64,000 nucleotides of DNA, from NCBI RefSeq assembly GCF_018812025.1, contig NC_063065.1:32431621-32495620 (forward strand), written 5' to 3'. Of this stretch, positions 48,185 through 58,479 are shown piece by piece. The notes under the pieces are model-generated. The model had not been told where the DNA came from. It made no database searches and saw only the letters and a list, made by a program, of their open reading frames with translations. Position 1 is the first letter of the stretch. Each line of letters begins with the position of its first letter. Made by a program: the position numbers and the translations under genes. The DNA comes from Megalobrama amblycephala (lineage: Eukaryota > Chordata > Actinopteri > Cypriniformes > Xenocyprididae).

Positions 48185-50425
48185 TAAATGGGCATTGTGA
48201 AGGTCTGGGGCCTGGCAGTCATTTGCGCACCTCTCCTGGTCAAGGTACATAGGGGCAGTGGCTTCTTTATCGTAACTCTGCATCCCAAATTCTGGGGAGC
48301 AAGTATGGACTGTTAGTGAGATGTTTTTTTGTTTTTGTTTTTGAGCTTGCGACCATAACGATGCTTTCGGAAAACAACTCTGGTTGGGAGCTTGGCTTGC
48401 CGGTGTGATTGAATGAAATGGGGTGCTGCTGATGAAGGGAGAACACTTTGCATTTTTAGCACCTTCTCCTGAGTCATTACCTAGCTACACTGGTTAACCT
48501 GTCACTAGTTCCCATGTAGATAACGCAAATGTAAAGCAGTTATGGGCCAAATAAGATGTAGCGAATTAACTCAAAGGGAAAAATATTAATAATTATTCAT
48601 AACTCAATAAGATTTATTAATTCTGATTAATTATGAATATGTAAATCTGTTAATCAGATTAACTGGATATAGCTACATTAATCTTAATATTACAATCAAT
48701 TAACCTGTTGTCCAGGGAACACTCAGTGTTGATTGTTTAATAATTCTAAGAAATGTTCATTTCCAGGTTATGGAAAAATAACATTCTTATTGTACCGTGC
48801 TACTTAGAGCATAGATTCGGGATCTAAATCACTTAAGAGGCAATCTATTAGCAGACGGAGTCAGAACCAAACATGTATTGTGCACAGTCTTTATTAACTA
48901 ACTCACAAACACATAACTAAACTAACAAACACATAACATACAACAAAGGTCACATACACGTACTGTAGGTAAGAATGAGTAATGAAATGGTTGAACCGGA
49001 GGATGTACTGTTACTAGAGCTATAGGAGAAAGTCAAAGACAATCTGGAAAGGAATCATCAGTTTCTTCAGCAAGGGCAAATGTAAGTCTTACAAATTAAT
49101 ACTAAATAGCTGTTTAGTGTTAAAATGTACGATACTTGTAAGATGCCTTTAGGCTGAGGAGCGTCGGATCTGCAAGTTGAGGATAAATCTTGAGGTTTTC
49201 GTCTGAAGTTGTTGCCAGTCTTTCCTATGTTGGGTGATGAGCACATGGCTGGGTGTTGTAGGCCGAGGCCTACCGGCCTTGCGGGCCTGGCCTAGGCTGG
49301 CTGCAAGGAGATCCGTTCGGTCGTCCAGAAGCAAGGAAAAGAGAGGGAGTGGCATTGTTCTCTAGCTTTTAACCTCTGGTCCAAGTCCAACCTCTTAAAG
49401 TTGATGTAGCCAATGAAAGTGTTGTATTTCCGGGTGACAACACACCTCCTGTCAGGGCTTTTACGACCAAGAAAGATTAACAAGCTGAGTTCTTGAATAA
49501 GAACTATTAAAGTTTCTTGTAATACTGATGTGTTGCACAGGTATGGACATAACATAAATTACCAAATAGGAATCGAACGTTGGAGTCCGTGGTACCAGAC
49601 ATGCTATCCATGTGATTCCAGTTAACTATACATTGCAGCTCTGGAATATTAATACCAAACTAGTTCAAAAGAGAAAATGAATACATAGAATAAAGCCCAT
49701 GAAAGAAAAGTCATGAGATGGGAAACTTGGATACATGTTTATACATTTCCCAAGGTGGTTATATAGAGAATACATAGGATTAAAGGAGTTTATTTGTCCT
49801 TTCTCAGAAAGAATGAGTCACTGGTCTCTGCAAAATTCTTCCTGATCGTAAAAGGTCCAAGTATCTGTAACAGGACACCTAGTTCTGCCTGTAGTTTAGC
49901 TACGTTTGGGATGCTAGTTGCAGTTTTAGGGGGGATGGGTTCACAGAGCTTTGATAGAGTGAGTTTATGGGTAATTCCTTAAATATAATGAATAATTGTG
50001 TGTGCCTGATTGGTCCAGACGCTACAAAAACTATACAAACTATACAAACCTTGGTAGAATTGAACTGGGGTTCTCAACCAAGGGTGATTACAGCACTCTA
50101 AACTCTCTAAAGATGGTACAGCTTACATTAGTGCCATGATACCATGTCCTAAAGTTGAACAGAGACAGACCAGTTACCCTGCTGAGATGCAGAACTTGTG
50201 GATGTCATTATTTTAAATATAGATGCAAAGAAGGTATGTGGCTGATGCCTCTGCTGTATTATTTTCCACTGAGACCAATGGTTTAAACTAATAAGGTCTT
50301 GATTCCTAGGCCTCATCGGTACATAGGCTGTTGTAATTGTCCCTCATGGTGAGTCTCCGTCTGTGCTTCACTGCAGGGCAGGAACTTTGTCTCTGTGGTA
50401 TTTCTAAGTGGCCGCCAAATGTTGC
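48185..50425. other. Intergenic; unassigned repeat-like block 48.7-49.6 kb
   Basis: No gene. 48840-49560 contains tttattaactaactcac and a GC-rich patch (ggccgaggcctaccggcctt) and might be a retroviral LTR on the minus strand, but I see no TG...CA termini or target duplication to support it. Confidence 0.3.
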
Positions 50426-50917
50426 AAGTAAGGTCAAATGCATTACCACAACACACCATGATCCTGAGTTTAGTGTGTTGTCTGGTTTTAATTGGGATGT
50501 TGAGGTTACAGGGCTGTTTTGACCCATTAGCCATTTGATTCATGCCATCTCCAGTGGGCACACATCCCAGCAGACCTCATAGTGGATATAATGTGAGCCT
50601 GCCACATAATACATAATCCCCTCTTTCTAAGACTGGCTGCAGACTTTCTCTGTTAGTGGTGGCACTTTTTCTTTTTTTTTTTTTCTTCTTTAGGCTATTC
50701 ATTTGTATAGCACCATGAGGGATGTGTAAGGAAAACCCAATGAAAGAAGTCTTAAACTGAATCATATTTTCTCTTGTGTGCTTAGTCATTCTCTTACTCT
50801 ACAGTACATTCACCGCTGAGTAATTTTACATTGGATATTCTGCTCTTGACAAGACAGCTAATGCCCCTTAAATGTATTAAATGTAAACAGAGTTTGCTGA
50901 TTATATTTCCTTAATTA
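50426..50917 (+). repeat. Duplicated segment, copy B
   Basis: The direct repeat of 47282-47745. Neither of the element ends that surround copy A is present here, so this may be the source or an independent copy of an unrecognised repeat family. Confidence 0.9.
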
Positions 50918-51690
50918 TTTATTTGTTTAATTCAGAGTTCATTTTAACTCCACCAGAACCCTCCTCAAGTCACAAAACTGTTTTTGTCCAGGTCCAGTTT
51001 AACAGAAGTGCTTGACCAAGGCCTGCCAGTACAAAAATCACGTTGTCAATTTTAATAAATTAAAAAAAAGAAGAATTTTTTTGCAGCATTCATTTAAACA
51101 CTGAGCCACTTTGTACAGCTGCGAATTTGCTAATTATAGTAGCTGTTGCAAATTCCCATTAATGGTGAAGAAAGAGGTTATTATCACCTTTAGTACACTG
51201 AAAATAGACTTTATCTAATCAGGCTGTTTTAACTAAGACCTGGATCCAGACCAAGTCTGTGTTTACATATAACCTTTGGCTCAGCTGTTTCTCATAGAAT
51301 TCCTTAGGACTGAAAAGATCAGATCATTTTAAAAGACTGATGCGAAATGATGTTATATTAACAAAGTTCGGGAGGAACACGTTAAGATAATCGGTCTGAT
51401 TAGCACCAGAGGAGGTATAGCCAACCTACCTCTATCCCACGACAGTTTCCCAGCAACCCCTAACCACCTCAACTCCTCACTCTTAAATATTTTCTATCCC
51501 AACCAGGAATAGGAATACTCTGGGTTTGGGCCAAATTCACAGCACAGACATCATGCCAAATATGCATACTTTTTCTATATCTGATCATATGTAAGGGTGA
51601 ACTTCTAAAATGTTGAAATTGAGAGATTAAGCAACACCAAAGTCATGGGCTTGATTAACAAGGAATACAAGACATAATATAATGTAAAAA
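50918..51690. other. Intergenic, nothing recognised
   Basis: No gene, RNA or repeat end. Confidence 0.45.
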
Positions 51691-51694
51691 TGTG

Positions 51695-52060
51695 TACCTT
51701 GACTGCAATGTAAGTTGCTTTAGATAAAAGCGTCTGCCAAATGCATAAAAGTAAATCTATGAAACTCTTAAGGCCCCGTTATACTTCAAGCAAAATCAAA
51801 GAACAAACGGTGTGACATAATTTTGAACAAAATCAGAATAATGGGTGAAGACTAGAATGATAGCTATTAGGATAGCTATATAATGATATCTACATTTGCG
51901 TCCACACCAACAAACAATAACAGTCTGTTTATTCTAGGCTCATACACTGCGGTTTCAAAGTATGTACATGTTTTTGCTGTTCTTGTTGCATTTACACGGC
52001 TTTAACCTGCAGATGTCCGCAGCAAGCTATGTTTTTCAAGTGAATAGCTAGTGTAATCGA
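51695..52060. mobile_element. Two short repeat fragments
   Basis: 51705-51760 (taagttgctttagataaaag, cgtctgccaaatgcataaa) is the tail of a common teleost repeat. 51772-52060 (aaggccccgttatacttcaa, gcgtccacaccaacaaac) resembles a MITE end and interior. Neither has its opposite terminus. Confidence 0.4.
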
Positions 52061-52065
52061 TTTAA

Positions 52066-52624
52066 TTACAAATGCAAATGAGCTGCTGCTCCAGACCCGC
52101 CTTCCAGAAGAGGGTGGAGCTTTAACAGCTCAACAACAACAAAGCTGGAGAATCTCACGCAGCCAAAATGAGGATTTTCAGTAACGGTGTTGAGCCTTAC
52201 ATTGTTCAAACCGGAGTCGACACTGATGGAGAGACTCAGGAAGAAGTTACAACTTTTAGAATGAAACTGGATGTTTCTGAATGTTAGTGGATACATTTAT
52301 GTAGTTGCTGTGGAGTTGATTCAACTCATCCACTAGCATGTGCCGTCATGTTCATCTTTTGTGCAAATCCAGCGTTGAATTGACCCTCGTTTGTGAAGCA
52401 GTGCAAAATGACGGCATGACAACAACACTCTACTACAACAACTCTTCCTCTTCTCTAAAGCAGCCCAACATAGCCTCACCCCATTTGTAGTCCTTAAAAA
52501 GCGATTTCTGTAAAGGAAAATATCTCTCTTTGCATTGAGCTTTGAGCATTGTAACTTTGCAGATGTTGTTTATGCTCAAACAGCAACTAAAGTTAAAAAA
52601 ATGCCATCATAATCAAGGACCCTT
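52066..52624 (+). mobile_element. TTAA-type element, AGGGGACC family, 5'-truncated
   Basis: From aaatgcaaatgagctgctgc to aatcaaggaccctt it matches the right 650 bp of the 22852 element, followed by TTAA at 52625-52628. It carries the same broken coding start (cagccttac-type words, gttcaaaccggagtcgac) and several small deletions. Confidence 0.75.
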
Positions 52625-52629
52625 TTAAA

Positions 52630-53225
52630 AAAATCTCTCATTGTTTTTGATTACAGTAGAAAATATTACAATCAGCACAAAATGAAAATTACAACTGACA
52701 AAAACATTTCCTTACATGCAGGCACAGGCAAAACCCTACAGGTGATTTATTTGTTTTTGTTTGTGACCTCTTAGTGCTTATGATTCAGATGGTGTACTCA
52801 GAATACAAAAAGCTTTCACGCTGCGTTTGCTGCAGGTGACGTATGTGCCATAGGAAAAAACAATCCATGTGGCAAAATTATTGAAAGGGTCACATGTTTT
52901 CCCAGTAATTGTGACATATCACACAGTGGGACAGCAGGGGAACAGCCTGGGGATGTGATGAGTACTAAAAAAAAACAAAATAAAAGCTTTCTTTCTACGT
53001 TGAGTGTTCGACACCTAGTCGTTTGACTTTGCTCTGACAACTACTCACTGTTCCTCAGAACTGACTGTGAGAGCACAAAAAGAGCCAAAGAAGGTCAGTA
53101 AAACATTACTTTTACATTTGCAGACTGCTGTATATGTACATTAGATACTAAGGCTATATGGGATTCTGGCATCACTACACTGTTGGCAATAGACAATGGA
53201 CCGCAATGTGATTGCAGCCTTATGG
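52630..53225. other. Intergenic, nothing recognised
   Basis: No gene or repeat boundary. Confidence 0.45.
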
Positions 53226-53228
53226 TGG

Positions 53229-53455
53229 CAGTCATGGCCTAAATGTTTTGAGAGTCAGACTGGTAACCCGAAGGTCGTGGGTTCAATTCTCAAGACCGGC
53301 AGGAAATGACTGAGGTGTCCTTGAGCAATTAAGGCACCTAACCCCAATCACTCCCCGGGCACCACAGCAAAATGGCTCCCACCGCTCCGGGTGTGTGTGT
53401 ATGTTTACTACTCATTACTCCTAATGTGTGTACACTAACTGCAGAGGACACCCCA
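53229..53455 (+). mobile_element. tRNA-derived SINE, copy 2
   Basis: A box TGGCCTAAATG at 53235-53245, B-box-like GGTTCAATTCT at 53280-53290, and the same body as copy 1 (aatcactccccgggcaccac, caccgctccgggtgtgtg). It retains a block tgtccttgagcaattaagg that is degraded in copy 1. Confidence 0.8.
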
Positions 53456-54231
53456 GAGGGTGAGTATTTTTGATGAACTCCTTCTTTTAGAACCGGACGG
53501 TGTAGGTAAAGGCACAATATGCAATTTTTCTCTGCTAGAGGTCGCTTATTTAAAAACAAAGGTGTGGCTTGATGATGCCTTGATATCGTGGTTGTCTTCA
53601 CGTCTACAGCCGGTGGAAAAGAATCCAACGAGACTCGGGCAGAAATCATATTCATGGATGAGCTAATGTATTAAAGATTTATTAACATTACTGTAGTATG
53701 AAGCAAGATGTGGCTGAACGAGGCCGCTGGAGCGATTTGCTAATGAGAGACGAGCGCGACACACGACTCGAGAGCAATGGAGCTTTTATTATGCCACAGA
53801 CGAGCGCTTCCGCTTCTTCTGGTCAAGCGTATGTGGGGTAACCGGGTGTGCCTAATACGTCCTGAAAAGTGAAGCTGCGGGTTCTTTGATCGCCCCCTGG
53901 TGGCTGGATGCAGTACAGGTCGCGCCCTCTCAATGCAAACAAATGAGACTTAAGTTAAAACATAAAAATAAATTATGCTTCAAATTAAATTTTCCGAAAG
54001 ATGGTTTTGGTCATTTGAGGTAGTTGTTATCACGCTGATTTATATTCAATTGTTCGTTTTTGTGATAAGTTTGATTTTAGCTAGCAATTTGGTGCTATAG
54101 AAATGGGGCGTGTCGTCGTGATTCACGGTTGATTGACAGCTTCTCTGAGGACTGTCAGAGCTTTGAGGAGAGATTGAAGATATATAACCAACTGTTAATT
54201 TTCGATTTCTGTGTTATTTTACACAGACAAA
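53456..54231. other. Repeat-like, no gene
   Basis: gcacaatatgcaatttttctc and ctgctagaggtcgcttattt near 53515 and ctcgagagcaatggagctt near 53770 look like MITE interior. 54100-54230 (ggggcgtgtcgtcgtgattc, gattgacagcttctctgagg) resembles sequence upstream of repeated THAP-type genes or transposons, from memory. Confidence 0.3.
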
Positions 54232-54299
54232 ATGAGCTGTTCAGCAGTAAACTGTACTAACCGACCTACAGGATCTCACAGATATCTGAGCTTTTCTCG
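54232..54299 (+). pseudogene. Isolated THAP-like first exon
   Basis: ATG opens 22 codons, MSCSAVNCTNRPTGSHRYLS then FSR, and ends at a consensus-like donor (TCG then GTAATATT at 54300). The C-x4-C spacing, the following N-R and the aromatic/F-S-R end match the start of the THAP zinc finger (C2CH), a DNA-binding domain of host THAP proteins and of P-element and Kolobok transposases. I found no downstream exon with the remaining W, C-x2-H or F-P residues within the window, so it is probably a stranded transposon or retained-exon relic. Confidence 0.45.
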
Positions 54300-54304
54300 G
54301 TAAT

Positions 54305-55332
54305 ATTAATTGTGGGCGTTATAAGCTAATTAATAAATGTTATTAGTTAAGATAACACGCCTAACGTTAGCCATGATGGGAAAAAAAGCAGGTGATCGTT
54401 ATCTGGCAGTTACTAATTATTTTTATGGATAAATAATAATTAGCAGGATAAAACTAATGATAGCCTACTCTAATTAATTCTAGAGCACTGTCTACAGCAA
54501 TCGATCTCCTGTAACGTTAGTTTAACCCTTTATTTAAAATGGCGGGACCATTTCTGACATTTTAGAGTTGTTTCTAGTGGCATATTATATTGAGTTTATC
54601 TACTGAATTTGCTGTTTCAAAAAATATTATTGCTCTAGAAACGGAATAGCCTATTATTTTAGAATTCTAATTCTAAATTGTGTATAATTTATATAGCCTA
54701 TTTAAAATACATGAATGATGACGCAGTCGTCTGGGAGGAAGTTTGATACCGCGACTCCGCCTCCGGGCTCCACTGACGATTCTTTCTGCGCATACCCAGG
54801 CTCCAAACTTTTTTTTTTTTTTGCGTAACGTGTCAGCGCCCATCGGCGTTCGTTTTGGCTTCAGTTCAATACAATGGAAGGAAGCGGCATGCGTTGTCCA
54901 TCTTTTTTTACAGTCTATGGGGGTAACACAGCGCTGTTTATCATATTAGATACATTTGTGTGTTGAAAGTTGTTATAGTGCTCCTCTGCGTTCGCTCGGT
55001 GGCTGCTAGACACTTGTTGCACACTGCAGATCGATATTAGACATGGTAAAACATGGTACTCACGGTAAATCAAGAAAACGAGATTTAAACAATAAGACTG
55101 TCTTAAGCTATATAACATGATTGGTTAACTGTTGATGAATGTATCCAAACAGTTGCTCACCTGTCTAATAAAACACATAATATATTAAAGTGTCTTTGAT
55201 GTTTCCATGGTTTCTACAAAATAAAACTGGAAATCAAGGGTAAAGCGGATATGACGTCATTGATAGGCGATGTACGGACACGATCCGTGTCCTGGTTAAA
55301 ATTGCTTATTTAAACATTCTTGGAAACATTTG
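54305..55332. other. Spacer, no gene; repeat end near 54.7-54.9 kb
   Basis: 54740-54925 (gactccgcctccgggctcca, aagcggcatgcgttgtccat, ttttttacagtctatggg) is a repeat terminus that I recognise from cyprinids. The rest is AT-rich spacer. Confidence 0.35.
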
Positions 55333-55739
55333 CACTGCAAAAAATGCTGTTCTTACTTAGAGTTTTTGTCTTGTTTCTAGTCAAAATATCTTAAAGCTGC
55401 TGTCCGTAACTGTTCAGAATTGACAAAAATTATATGATGAGAATGCACAACATGAATCCATTTTCCAAACCGTGATTTTGTCTTATACCCTGAATCATTA
55501 TGGTACACTTATAAAAAGTGTTTATACTCAGACTATTTCAGAGCGGACTGGTAGGACCCGCCGCAGAGTATCACAGTAACTGCGTGACTCGCCATAGACA
55601 TACATGGAGAAAAGTAGCTCCGGCTACAATGTTCTTCCGCAAGACGCGTGCAGTTCTGTTTATTAACCGCTAGAGGGCCAAAAATTACGGTGGCCCAGTA
55701 GTGCACAACACAACAAAATTTAATAAGCAAACATAAGTT

Positions 55740-57391
55740 CACAACACAACGAAATCAAGCCACAACACAACGAAATAAAGCCACAACACAACGAAATCGA
55801 GCCACAACACAACGAAATAAAGCCACAACACAACAAAATAAAGCCACAACACAACGAAATCGAGCCACAACACAACGAAATAAAGCCACAACACAAAGGA
55901 ATAAAACCACAACACAACGGAATAAAACCACAACACAACGGAATAAAGCCACAACACAACGAAATAAAGCCACAACACAACGAAATCGAGCCACAACACA
56001 ACGAAATAAAGCCACAACACAACGAAATCGAGCCACAACACAACGAAATAAAGCCACAACACAACAAAATAAAGCCACAACACAACGAAATCGAGCCACA
56101 ACACAACAAAATAAAGCCACAACACAAGGAATAAAACCACAACACAACGGAATAAAACCACAACACAACGGAATAAAGCCACAACACAACGAAATAAAGC
56201 CACAACACAACGGAATAAAGCCACAACACAACGAAATCGAGCCACAACACAACGAATAGAGCCACAACACAACGAAATAAAGCCACAACACAACGAAATC
56301 GAGCCACAACACAATGAAATAAAGCCACAACACAACGAAATAAAGCCACAACACAACGAAATAAAGCCACAACACAACGGAATAAAGCCACAACACAACG
56401 AAATAAAGCCACAACACAACGAAATAGAGCCACAACACAACGAAATAGAGCCACAACACAACGAAATAAAGCCACAACACAACGGAATAAAGCCACAACA
56501 CAACGAAATAAAGCCACAACACAACGGAATAAAACCACAACACAACGGAATAAAGCCACAACACAACGAAATAAAGCCACAACACAACGGAATAAAACCA
56601 CAACACAACGGAATAAAACCACAACACAACGGAATAAAGCCACAACACAACGAAATAAAGCCACAACACAACGAAATAAAGCCACAACACAACGGAATAA
56701 AGCCACAACACAACGAAATCGAGCCACAACACAACGAAATAAAGCCACAACACAATGAAATAATCGAGCCACAACACAACGGAATAAAGCCACAACACAA
56801 CAGAATAAAGCCACAACACAACGAAATCGAGCCACAACACAACGAAATAAAGCCACAACACAACGAAATAAAGCCACAACACAACGAAATAAAGCCACAA
56901 CACAACGAAATCGAGCCACAACACAACGAAATAAAGCCACAACACAACGAAATAAAGCCACAACACAATGAAATAAAGCCACAACACAACGGAATAAAGC
57001 CACAACACAACGGAATAAAGCCACAACACAACGAAATCGAGCCACAACACAACGGAATAAAGCCACAACACAACGAAATAAAGCCACAACACAACGAAAT
57101 AAAGCCACAACACAACGAAATCGAGCCACAACACAACGGAATAAAGCCACAACACAACGAAATAAAGCCACAACACAACGAAATAAAGCCACAACACAAC
57201 GAAATAAAGCCACAACACAACGGAATAAAGCCACAACACAACAGAATAAAGCCACAACACAACGGAATAAAGCCACAACACAATGAAATCGAGCCACAAC
57301 ACAACAGAATAAAGCCACAACACAATGGAATAAAGCCACAACACAATGAAATCGAGTCACAACACAACGGAATAAAGCCACAACACAACAG
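55740..57391. repeat. 21-bp satellite array, about 79 units
   Basis: The unit is CACAACACAACGAAATAAAG followed by C. Variants differ in the second half: GAAATAAAGC, GGAATAAAGC, GAAATCGAGC and GGAATAAAAC, mixed along the array. The 21-bp period keeps all three minus-strand frames open for about 530-550 codons; this is not coding. One unit near 56765 (gaaataatcgagcc) and one near 56125 (caaggaataaaacc) break the period. Confidence 0.95.
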
Positions 57392-57767
57392 AAATGCTCC
57401 CGACCACTAGGGGGCTCTCAGAGCTTGGTAAAGTTAGTTTTCCTTGCCAATGTTTTATAGAGTCGGCAGTGATATCAATACCACCACAATTAGTTTTAAC
57501 AGTATGTAACCACCGTATATCGACATGAAATATTAATTCAAAATCACCTACGTGCAAAATAGCTTCATATTTATACCTGTGAAAGATTTGACGTGCTACC
57601 ACAGCGAATGATGAAGGGAACGTCTGCCAATTCCACCAAGTGGTTAAAACGTATAATTTGTGTTCATTAAAATTACTTTTAACATTTAAAAACAGACATG
57701 TTCAAATTTCAAAGCTTGTCAGTCTTACCAACAGGAAGTAACAAGCTTTGAATTTGAAATAATGCTT

Positions 57768-57916
57768 TGGCTTTATTCCGTTGTGTTGTGGCTCGATTTC
57801 GTTGTTTTGTGGCTTTATTCCGTTGTGTTGTGGCTCGATTTCGTTGTGTTGTGGCTTTATTCCGTTGTGTTGTGGCTCGATTTCGTTGTGTTGTGGCTTT
57901 ATTCCGTTGTGTTGTG
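57768..57916 (-). repeat. Short inverted 21-bp array, about 7 units
   Basis: The reverse complement of the 55740 array (ggctttattccgttgtgttg, ggctcgatttcgttgtgttg alternating). It alternates GGAATAAAG and GAAATCGAG variants almost perfectly, unlike the long array. Confidence 0.9.
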
Positions 57917-58294
57917 AACTTATGTTTGCCTTTTTAATTTCGTTGTGTTGTGCACTACTGGGCCACCGTAAAAAAATCACGGATTGCAGCTTTAAAGTTC
58001 TTAGATCAAGAAGCATTTTCTTGACAAGTAAAAAAGTTTTTCTTGTTTTCAGGAAAAATAAGTCAAAATTAACTAAGTTTTTCCTAAAAACAAGCAAAAT
58101 AATCTGCCAATGGGGTAAGCAAAATAATCTTATTTCAAACCAAAAATAAGATATATAATCTTGATTATTTTATAATCTAAGATTATTTTTCTTGTTTTAA
58201 GGAAAAACTCACTTAATTTTGACTTATTTTTCCTAAAAAGCAAGAAAATAATTTTTACTTGTCAAGAAAATGCTTCTTGATCTAAGAACTTTAA

Positions 58295-58417
58295 AGCTGC
58301 AATCTGTGATTTTTTACGGTGGCCCAGTAGTGCACAACACAACGAAATTAAAAAATCAAACATAAGTTCACAACACAACCGAATAAAGCCACAACACAAC
58401 GAAATCGAGCCACAACA
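58295..58417 (+). mobile_element. Truncated TTAA element in the mirrored arm
   Basis: TTAA at 58291-58294, then AGCTGCAATCTGTGATTTTT, the tacggtggcccagtagtgca block, and two units of the 21-bp repeat. It ends abruptly at 58417 against tttagatatttgg of the host MITE. It is the inverted image of 57870-57991, with the rest of the element missing. Confidence 0.8.
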
Positions 58418-58479
58418 TTTAGATATTTGGACTGGAAACAAGACAAAAATACTAAGTAAGAACAGCATTTTTTGCAGTG

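Larger units (their letters stand above)
55395..57991. mobile_element. TTAA-flanked element with giant internal satellite
   Basis: AGCTGCTGTCCGTAACT at the left is mirrored by atcacggattgcagct at the right; TTAA at 55391-55394 and 57992-57995. It is 2597 bp. A sub-terminal block tacggtggcccagtagtgca followed by caacacaacgaaattaaaaa occurs in plus orientation at 55688 and inverted at 57950. Each block leads inward into the 21-bp satellite: about 79 units on the left, about 7 on the right. Unique sequence (57395-57765) separates them. Confidence 0.75.
55333..58479. mobile_element. Palindromic hAT-like MITE with mirrored insertions
   Basis: CACTGCAAAAAATGCTGTTC with ttacttag and gtcttgtttctagt at the left is mirrored at the right by actggaaacaagac, ctaagtaa and gaacagcattttttgcagtg. 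The arms continue inward: gttcttagatcaagaagcat at 57997 versus atgcttcttgatctaagaac at 58270, and ttttgacttatttttcc words on both sides. The centre is near 58.13 kb. Each arm carries the same TTAA-type element at the mirrored position (55391 and 58291). No 8-bp duplication is visible. Confidence 0.8.

Noticed and set aside
48840..49560. Possible minus-strand retroviral LTR
   Set aside because: No TG...CA ends, no target duplication and no adjacent primer site or polypurine tract could be shown.
55720..57388. Three minus-strand open frames of about 530-550 codons (CGFISLC, ALFRCVV and LYFVVLW repeats)
   Set aside because: All three frames are open only because the 21-bp unit contains no minus-strand stop. 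Same-strand frames overlapping for 1.6 kb and pure 7-residue repeats indicate a satellite, not a membrane protein.
55740..57391. CRISPR array
   Set aside because: Units are contiguous with no spacers and the setting is a vertebrate transposon.
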